64,000 bases of DNA from Parelaphostrongylus tenuis (Eukaryota; Nematoda; Chromadorea; Rhabditida; Metastrongylidae). Shown here in pieces: positions 56,690-64,000 of the stretch. Location: positions 39,651 through 103,650 of the forward strand of contig JAHQIW010005587.1 of the NCBI GenBank assembly GCA_019055375.1. Direction: 5' to 3'. Each line of letters opens with the position of its first letter. Positions within the stretch are counted from its first letter, which is position 1. The notes below the pieces were generated by a model. It was not told the origin of the DNA. It saw nothing but the letters and a program-made list of their open reading frames with translations, and searched no databases. The translations under genes were made by a program, and so were the position numbers.

Positions 56690-58250
56690 CTTGTATGCAT
56701 GAGAAAGCGCGCGGCTCCAGGACGCGATAACATCACTGCCGACTTCTTGAGCGTTTCGAGGTCATAATTTGCACGTACTTCTCGCTGCACATTGACACTT
56801 CATCTCAAAAGGAAAAACCCAGATCAATGAAGGACTTCGCGCACACTCATTCTTCACGAAAGGAATTGCGTTCAGCGCGATCTTTCTAATCATTGCCCGA
56901 TTTACTTGTTGATGTGTACTCTACAAGCTTTTCACGAAGGTATACCTTTTGCGCTTACCTGACGATTATGAATGAAGCACAGCCAGCCGAATGAGCAAAA
57001 TTCTGTAAGTGATTCGTTGCATGGTTCACATCCAAACCGTATCACTGGTTATCGAAGTCTATCGGGAATAGCATATAGCCCCTTTTTCTAACCTTTATCG
57101 ATTATGAGAAAGCGTTTGACAGTGGCTGAACAAATGCAATCCCATAAGGGCTCGTCGGCCGTAGATGTAAACCAGTGCTATAACAGACTATTGGAGAATG
57201 CTGTCGAAACTTCAGCACGAAATACGGCTTTTCCATCGACTCCTCACCATACCCATCGGAAAAGTAGGTTGACAAGGCGACACTATTTGGCCAGAGCTGT
57301 TTACCGCCGCACTGCAGTGGACGATAAAGTCGCTTGATTGGGACGAAAAAGGCATACGGATTGATGGCAAATTCCTATCAAATCTTCGTTTTGAGGAAGA
57401 CATCGTTATCTTTTCGAAAAGCACCAGTAAATTAGAGACGATGCTCAAGAACTCAATAAAGCCGGCAAAAAGGTTTGGGTGCGCTTTAAACAGGACGAAG
57501 ACACAGCTCATAAAAATCCATGGTGTGAAGGAGAGCAAATCGGATTGGATGGTTCTCCCGATCACGGAGAGCTATCTCGTACGTGTACAATGGACGTTTA
57601 ATGAGCATGAACAAACAACATCAAAGAGGAGCTAGACACCAAAAGGAGAGCAGCATAGGCCGCACTTGAGTCTCTCAAAGAAGCCGCCGACTAGATAGCG
57701 GTCCTCACACTCCGCACTCCGCGCTCACGTTTTTGATTTTGACAGTCCTTCCAGCGACTCTGTTATGCGGCAGAAACGTGAGCTGATACCTCGAGCCACG
57801 TCAAAACTGCTGGAAACAACTCACGGAGCGCGCGAACGATGTCTTCTGAGACATAGTCTGCTCTCACAATATTCAGCCGGCTTGCGGAGCTCAGATATCG
57901 GAATCTGTCTCATCTTCCTGATCCAGAAGAATACACGTTGACAGCGAAAATATCGATGGGTCGGTCATCTACTAAGAAGACCAGACGACAGATGGACAAA
58001 ACGAACTGTAGAGTGGACTCCAAATGGTCACACCCGACCCGAGGACGAGCGCTCACACGCTGGGCGGACGTGTTTGTAAGAAGAATTAATCAGCTGTACT
58101 CACTCACAGCTGCCGCATCTTTTCAGATCACTTCAAGAAACTCGCGGTAACCATCATATTCAAATTGTGCTACCACCACGGATAACAATAGCAAGGAGAA
58201 GCCAATGGAAAACGTCTGGGGTTCCGTACAGTCCGAGAAGACAAACCGTC
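56690..58250 (+). mobile_element. RTE-type LINE, 5' truncated, dead RT
   Basis: Plus-strand blocks in order: KRAAPGRDNITADFL (56,703), TFIDYEKAFDS (57,091-57,123, first catalytic Asp), WDEKGIRIDGKFLSNLRF (57,340-57,390), FEEDIVIFSK at 57,391 where F-A-D-D is expected, SKLETML, NRTKTQL, then a C-terminal stretch with VLPATLLCG and RGRALTRWADVFVRRINQL (58,040-58,095). The endonuclease half is missing. Many frameshifts and the changed catalytic box make it inactive. RTE elements are common in nematodes and copy themselves by target-primed reverse transcription. Confidence 0.85.
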
Positions 58251-59938
58251 TAGGTATTCAAGTATCCAAGTAATTCAATAGCATTCAAGCTCAAGGTGTT
58301 CCCATATATATGCTCCAACCATTGGTGTGATACATAACATTATTCAATATTTTATCGCTCATTATAATTATTTCTAATTATTCGGTACTGTTCTGTTATG
58401 GCGTCAGGCGACCATTTGAGGCCTTCGGTAAAAGCGTAATCTTTGCTGTTATCTGACAAAGTGAGGTTATCTGATAGCTTAATTAAATGAATTTTAAAAG
58501 CATATTTATTATCTCATAATGCTTGTTATCAACGCCGTATCAGTCAAAATGGGAATTTTGTTTCACATTTGAAGATTTCTCGCCTAACTAGTTTCTTCTA
58601 CAAAATTTACCATAGATAGAGCAATCTAGAGCAAAATAAAAAATGTGTTGCTCTTAGAAAGAACTCCTTAGAGCTCTGCAATTTGCACAAGAGGAGTGGA
58701 TATCACACATTTGAAGTATCGCTGCTTCCTGTACCCCTTCAGAAACAAGGGTGTTTTTTCAATCTTTTCAAGTCGCTTCTTTGCTTAATCAATAGCTTGA
58801 ATCTGAACAATATCAGCGTCATACATAGGTTCCGAAGGAAACCTCTCATTTCGCCTGTAACAGCTAAAATAAAAGTATGTTTCACACTCGAGGCGTTTCA
58901 ACGCGCCTTTTGTCGAAAAGAGCATATCCCTCAGACTTTTAGAAACCATGGGACAGTCTGAATTCTGCTGATTCCATTGATGCATTTGTTTTCGAAAGGT
59001 CATCTTAATGGGCTGTAATAGGTTAGGGCGCGCAATGCAGCGACGGAGCGTGGCCCACAACGCATTGACAGGTATGTGGATGGGATTTCGTAATAGTGGC
59101 TTCTGGCTGATGAACCATCTCAGCATTTCCCACATTGATTAGTCATTGGAAGTCAACTGCCTTCAACTTTCTTTGATTTTCCCATCAATTTCACTTAATC
59201 ATGAGCATTTTTTCTGGCCTCCTGAACAGTGATCTATATTTACTGTGAGTTGTTCAACCTTTTAGAACACGATAAATTATTTTCAACCAATCTTTTTTTT
59301 GAAAAGGCACACGGACATGTAGAAAATATTCTGGAGCATCGGAGAGATCTCTGATTTTTTATTACAAACAAAACTTTTATCCAGTGAGAAATCTTTGAAT
59401 GAGAAACAACAATCCTATTTTGACTGGTACCGCCCCGTACAAATGAGCTATTTGAGAAATTAAACATGCATTTGAAATCATTTAATTTGAGGCTAACGAC
59501 AAACTATGGAAACATTTTGCAAGAGCAAGAAAAACCTTTTTACGAAGGCTTCAAGTGGCGCCGCCATATTGGAACAGTACCACTTATTCCAGTATTACTT
59601 GTATTACTGTTACTTATATTATTTTCGCCTTCATTATATCAATAAGTATGTTTGTGATATTCAGTGCTATTGTCACACAGTTTATGCCCTAGTCCTCAAG
59701 ATCCTTCGTCCTTTAGTTACATTATAGATTGAGGGAGAGATTGAAATCAGCGTTTTTTCAAGATTAGGCAGAGAATGTTCCTTCTGATACCTTCTTCAGT
59801 CGTAAGCTTTCCAATTGCTTCTGAAAAAGTTCTTAAACAGAACCTCTTTACATTGTCGACTCCTCACATGTAATTTTTGCATTACTCTAACTAGTCGATA
59901 CTCATGTGATATGCCATTTTATTGCTACTGTATCGCTG

Positions 59939-59980
<42 letters not shown>

Positions 59981-60040
59981 ATATATATATTATAGCGGTC
60001 GATAATAGATGTTTGACTCAAAACATATCATATCTCAACT
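58251..60040. other. No recognised gene
   Basis: 58,270-58,400 resembles the AT-rich flank near 18,590-18,720. A 116-codon minus frame (58,785-59,135) is uninterrupted and not low complexity, but has no domain I know and no second copy. A (TA)n tract lies at 59,940-59,992 just beyond the last exon of copy C. Confidence 0.35.
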
Positions 60041-63000
60041 TCAGTTTCCACCAACAGTCGCTCTTGCTGAACAAAAGGGCGTTCCAAACGGCCCTGATGC
60101 CAACATTCGAACAGCTCTGTCCACTACACTTTGCCACATCGCTTTCGACCAGTTTGCCATGATGATATTTCTGTCTACAAACAATGTTTTGAAAAACAAA
60201 GTTCTACAAAAAAAAAACATTCTAACCGAGATAGTTCCTGAAATTGTCAGATGTGTGCCGTTAATAGTCGTTATTTTCATCATGACACCTCATTGGCATG
60301 TTACACTTTTTGTTCCTCATTTCTCATCATTACAGTGCAAATTCCCGTCACCGTGTTGCCAACGATTATGCAATAGGTCTCATCCATGTTTTGGGGGTTG
60401 TCTGCAAAATTCTTTTTGTCACATGAAGACGACACGTTCTTGCATTACAAAAGGAATAAAGACAATTTAGAGTACTGTCTTTCTGTTATTTTCGAATCTT
60501 TCAAATTGTCACCTGCCATATTTGATATTTCATCCGATACTTATATGTTAGACGGCGACAGATTTCAACCCGATTCTCATTAGCGGGACAAGTAATTTTC
60601 ATCGGAGTGTTAGTAATCATTTGAAAGCTTAAATCTTTGGCTACAACTCTACATCGTCAATTTCCAAAACACCCTTTTTCAACGCAGTACGATCCAAATA
60701 AATTATGTTTTAGACTCGCTTTCGCTCTCAATTTTATCACGTGTATTGATCGCTGGAAGCACGAAAAGCAAGTCAGCGTGTAGAGAATTTTCCGTAGTTC
60801 AGGATCATACGTCTTTACTTAAAGTTTCTGCCGTTGCGATGAAAAATTCTCTTGTTAAAATAACAATAGTCGCCGCCGCTTTAACACCATCACTATCGAG
60901 TTACGCGGTAGATCAGGCGATATACCTTACTAACAAATCGTCGCTGTAGCTTCCCTTCATTGGACTCATCAAATTATCTTACCAACAAGTCGTCGCTGTG
61001 GTTTTCCTTCACATTTCACTCAGCTATGATCCTTTTTACCTTGCCGCAGACTGAAGAAGAAACAACTTGACGGAATTTATGTGGCGACAGATGATCGCAA
61101 ATAGCAATTTTTTGACTTTCGCCCTCATAGTCATAGTTTGGAGAGAAAGTTTCTGAGAAAATGCTGCTTTTTTGGGTACGCCATTTTTTGTGTTTTGGGC
61201 TCATTTGAGTGCCCGACTTCTCTCGCGTTGATTGGTTTATAATTTAACTACTTATTTCAAGATGAGTTAACAAACGAGCAAATTAGTTTGTTGATGGTGC
61301 GCGAATGGCTGTTGGGGTTCAAATGCAACAGTGACAAGTAAACGCATCAATCAATCAATCAATGTTTATTCTCGCGGAACCTATCTGTTGCCGGGAAAGT
61401 GGCAGGAATGCATTGAAATTGGAAGGGAGACTACTATGACTACTAGTTCTGTCTTTGATCGGGTGTAATAGGTGCATAAGCAAATGTTTTACAGACATTT
61501 TCTTCAGAAACTCCCCAACCTATTATCAATGTCATCCTTATTTATGATTAGGTGATAATGCTATGAACTCAGTTCTGGAATCAATCACGACCTTCTGGCC
61601 TCCTGAATGTAGTCAAAGTGATCATATCAATCATAGTGTTGATTTCTTATTTATTCCTATTCATAGCACATTAACAAACTTTCAACGTTTTGCTTGTTTT
61701 CTCGAAGTTCCGTTAGCAGGGCAAATGAGATCGAATTTTACATTTTCTACGACTTGTTAACCTGCCTACTCACGGAGCTGGGAGGTGGAGGCAGGGCAGG
61801 GCGATCGATCGCGTTTGAAATATTGTCTATACGATCGGGGATTTTTTCACCGCATCGATAGAACTTCAGATAAAAACGCAGATTCTGATCCTACGGAAAA
61901 TCCTCTGCATGCTGATACTGCTGTTCGTGCTTCTAGCAAATTATGTGGATGATAAAAATAGAAGGAAAGGTGAGTGCGAAACAAAATTTTATATTGTATG
62001 CTACACCGTTATGAAGCATATTTTGGAACCGGCGACATGGAGTTGTAGCCAGAGATTTGAGCCTCCGATTGCTTACTAAACTCCTGTGAAAATGAGATCC
62101 GCTTCGATTTTGTCGCCGTCTAACATATAAGTACCCTATCATCTTTATAGAAAAGAGAATTAACTCGTCTGAAAATGCCACTAATTTGAAATTTCAAGGC
62201 CGCTACAATAGGTTTCCGCACACTCTAAAAATTTCTCATCCAAAAGTTGTCCAATTTATCTGGAAGATTAAGCGCTTCTTTGGAACAAGGAACATTTTAA
62301 GCTTTGATGCTTGTTGCACTTTTGCCTGAGCACTTTTGAATGGATTGCTCAGTACTGAAGACTCACGATCCTCTTCTGGGCCATTAACCAGAGGGCAGTT
62401 CATTGGAATGTACTCGATCTAAACAGTAAATTGGTCCAAACTCGCTGAGATTACAGCGTCGGATAGGAGAGCGCTACGAGCTTGTAGTTCGAGAACATCA
62501 AGACCTGAAGAACAAATTTCTGTGCTTGTTGTCATAGTTTATCCGAAATTGTCTCTATTCGAAGTATATACACCGGAAAGTAATGTAAGATCGAAGAATA
62601 AAAATATTCGCTATGTAAGAATACGAGTAAGCTGCTCAAGCATGAAAACATTATAAGCCTAAAGTCAAAAATTCCCACCTGCAGCCTAAGACTTTTAAGA
62701 AATTTTTTTGAAAAGAAAGTTGTGAACCTAAGATTCAGAAAACTCACTGTCTGCATTACAAGACGTTGCACAAATCCTCTGGCACCCGTCTCGCTAGTTG
62801 CAATACTTGGGAACCGAACAGCATTCATCGCGCTAGTGTAAACCATGGCAACAGGCAAAGTGGTAAATCCCGTGACGGTGAAGGTCCTACTACTTGCTAC
62901 AATGGAATTTCATAGCTCACGTAATGAGTAATCAAAAATTAAGTACTATGTCAACTAATTTATTACGGTAAATGTCCCTTCTAATATAATGTATGAATCT

Positions 63001-63254
63001 AACATCGTTCCAGCAAAAGGCTTTGACTATATGCCTATCGAGTAAAGAGGATGCCTTAGATGTATTGTTTATTATCGAAGTTTACGGGAATATGCATGCA
63101 AGACTTGAGATATCTCTACTGTGAAAAACAGTTTCTGTTTACTACCTTGACAAGCAGGCAACACTCCACATTCCAATACTGTCGAGATTGTCATCAGCAG
63201 CGATGTTACAATGGAATTGGTTGGAAGTTTCCTCATGTTTGCAAGAATACTCAT
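60041..63254 (-). pseudogene. Secreted-protein family, copy C (4 exons, element in intron 3)
   Basis: Exons on minus: 63,146-63,254 (MSILANMRKLPTNSI, LLMTISTVLECGVLPACQ), 62,748-62,896 (RTFTVTGFTTLPVAMVYTSA, GARGFVQRLVMQT), 62,367-62,504 (RSALLSDAVISASLDQF, then TAG) and 60,041-60,401 (MDETYCIIVGNTVTG, MMKITTINGTHLTISGTISV, NIIMANWSKAMWQSVVDRAV, TVGGN, stop). GT/AG splice sites are retained. Exon 3 has a one-base loss near its start and a stop codon; the last exon has a frameshift near 60,315. Intron 3 is enlarged to about 2 kb by a TIR element (60,540-62,140), absent from copies A and B. Confidence 0.75.
60540..62140. mobile_element. TIR element family E, copy 4, with clean ends
   Basis: Ends are perfect inverted repeats: ACTTATATGTTAGACGGCGA at the left and TCGCCGTCTAACATATAAGT at the right, followed by about 200 bases of looser inverted similarity. 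The centre holds 61,016-61,204 and 61,563-61,760 frames of no known domain and a (CAAT)n tract at 61,345-61,360. No transposase is present. A TA target site is possible (TA precedes the left CTTATATG and mirrors at the right). Its position in an intron of a pseudogene gives an empty-site comparison. Confidence 0.65.
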
Positions 63255-63387
63255 TTCTTCTGATACAAATACGGATACTGTAGAACCCAACTAAGAGCTA
63301 ATTGAACTTTTTGCATGACAATTCACAAATGTATCCTTTAATTATTATTTGAGCCAACTTGCCATGTGGTCTCGTAAGGCTCTTGTG

Positions 63388-63434
63388 CAGCACGATACCG
63401 TGTTTCGTCCTTACAGACTCGTCAAACTCGGGCA
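63388..63434 (-). ncRNA. Hammerhead ribozyme with C3 change
   Basis: Minus strand: TTGACGA instead of CTGACGA, stem II GTC-TGTAAG-GAC, GAAACACGGTATCGTGC. The first core base is changed and stem I pairs less well, so activity is doubtful. Confidence 0.5.
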
Positions 63435-63905
63435 GAAACCCGTCGTCTCTCGATATTTTTATAGTCACTTCTCTCGGGCAGCTTCACTCCGCTTACAGAG
63501 AGTCATCGACGGACGAATCGTTTTAACACTCTATGTCAAGCGAAATTTTCACCTAACACAGAGTGTTCGCGCACTCGATTGCTCTTTGGCTGGGACATTT
63601 GTTATCGGGCTTTGCAAGAGTCCTTATCAAACCACAAGACAGGTTGGCTCAAATAATAATGAAAGGATCTATTGAAATTTGACCGTGGTCTAAAGAAGCA
63701 CTCAAATAAAGTATAATTATGATAAAGTACCAGCCAAGGAGGAATGACGTGCGCACACTCTGTGTGGGTGAAGGTTCCACTTGACATGGAGTGTGAAGCG
63801 TTCGTCTTCGATGACTCTCTATGAGGATGTGAGGTTCCGAGAGAAATGACTATGAAGTTGAGAAAACTTATCTGATTCTGACTATAAGGATCAAAGACGA
63901 CGGGT

Positions 63906-63953
63906 TCTGCCCGGCTGACGAGTCTGTATGGACGAAACAAAGTGTATCGGGCT
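63906..63953 (+). ncRNA. Type I hammerhead ribozyme, complete
   Basis: Stem I GCCCGG / TCGGGC (one G-U), CTGACGA, stem II GTC-TGTATG-GAC, GAAA, stem III ACA-AAG-TGT, triplet GTA. Predicted cleavage is between 63,946 and 63,947. The core is complete and the ribozyme faces outward toward the window end. Confidence 0.8.
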
Positions 63954-64000
63954 GTACAAGAGCCCTTACTAGACCACATGACAAGTATGGCTCAAATAAT

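Larger units (their letters stand above)
63340..64000. mobile_element. HHR-IR6: hammerhead inverted element(s), runs to window end
   Basis: The left arm ATTATTTGAGCCAACTTGCC (63,340 onward) and the window's last bases CATGACAAGTATGGCTCAAA are mirrored. Opposed hammerheads lie at 63,388-63,434 (minus) and 63,906-63,953 (plus). In the middle, 63,600-63,665 is a third, ribozyme-less copy of the right arm (TATCGGGCTTTGCAAGAG to GGCTCAAATAAT), so two overlapping or tandem elements are present. Two CACTC...GAGTG hairpins (63,527-63,562 and 63,753-63,792) support that. Confidence 0.65.

Noticed and set aside
61345..61362. CAAT tandem repeat considered as a CRISPR-like or satellite array
   Set aside because: It is only four units of a tetranucleotide with no spacers, an ordinary short tandem repeat. 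No CRISPR array exists in the window.

Overview
This window looks like repeat-dense genomic DNA from a nematode. The best guess is a strongylid such as a hookworm, inferred from AT-rich DNA, many small eukaryotic introns, Penelope-like elements (PLEs) with GIY-YIG endonucleases, RTE and mariner relics, and a small secreted-protein gene family of a style I associate with parasitic worms. I find no intact host gene and no bacterial feature. Almost every recognisable coding stretch is broken by frameshifts or stops.

Region 1 (1-13.26 kb) is a large nested inverted structure. Two 4.04 kb arms (1,911-5,954 and 9,220-13,254) are almost base-identical mirror images around a 3.27 kb spacer. Three degraded copies of one gene's last exon lie in or next to this structure, together with TA/TATG microsatellites and a dead PLE fragment in each arm.

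Region 2 (13.3-20 kb) holds small inverted-repeat elements whose two ends carry outward-facing hammerhead-ribozyme (HHR) sequences, and a 1.9 kb palindrome made of two PLE 3' ends, each with its own HHR. Similar HHR-capped elements recur at 46.4-46.7, 53.9-54.4 and 63.3-64.0 kb. At least three of their ribozymes look complete.

Region 3 (20-64 kb) is built from diverged segmental copies of one ancestral locus. A four-exon minus-strand gene for a small secreted protein is recognisable at 20.3-21.6, 44.0-45.7 and 60.0-63.3 kb, with partial copies at 33.3-34.1 and 38.7-39.0 kb. All are pseudogenes. Between them are further duplicated blocks (25.0/39.2 kb, 26.1/46.2 kb, 18.3/37.0/40.7 kb), PLE remnants (31.4, 34.3, 35.7, 49.9-52.3, 55.9 kb), tRNA-derived SINE-like repeats, a TTAA-flanked palindromic MITE, a family of 0.8-1.6 kb terminal-inverted-repeat elements, a mariner fragment and a dead RTE-type LINE.

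The strongest candidate for something undescribed is the family of ribozyme-capped inverted elements. They resemble, in miniature, the tail-out PLE palindrome nearby. All calls come from reading the sequence. No alignment or database search was run, and most boundaries are good to about 10-50 bases.
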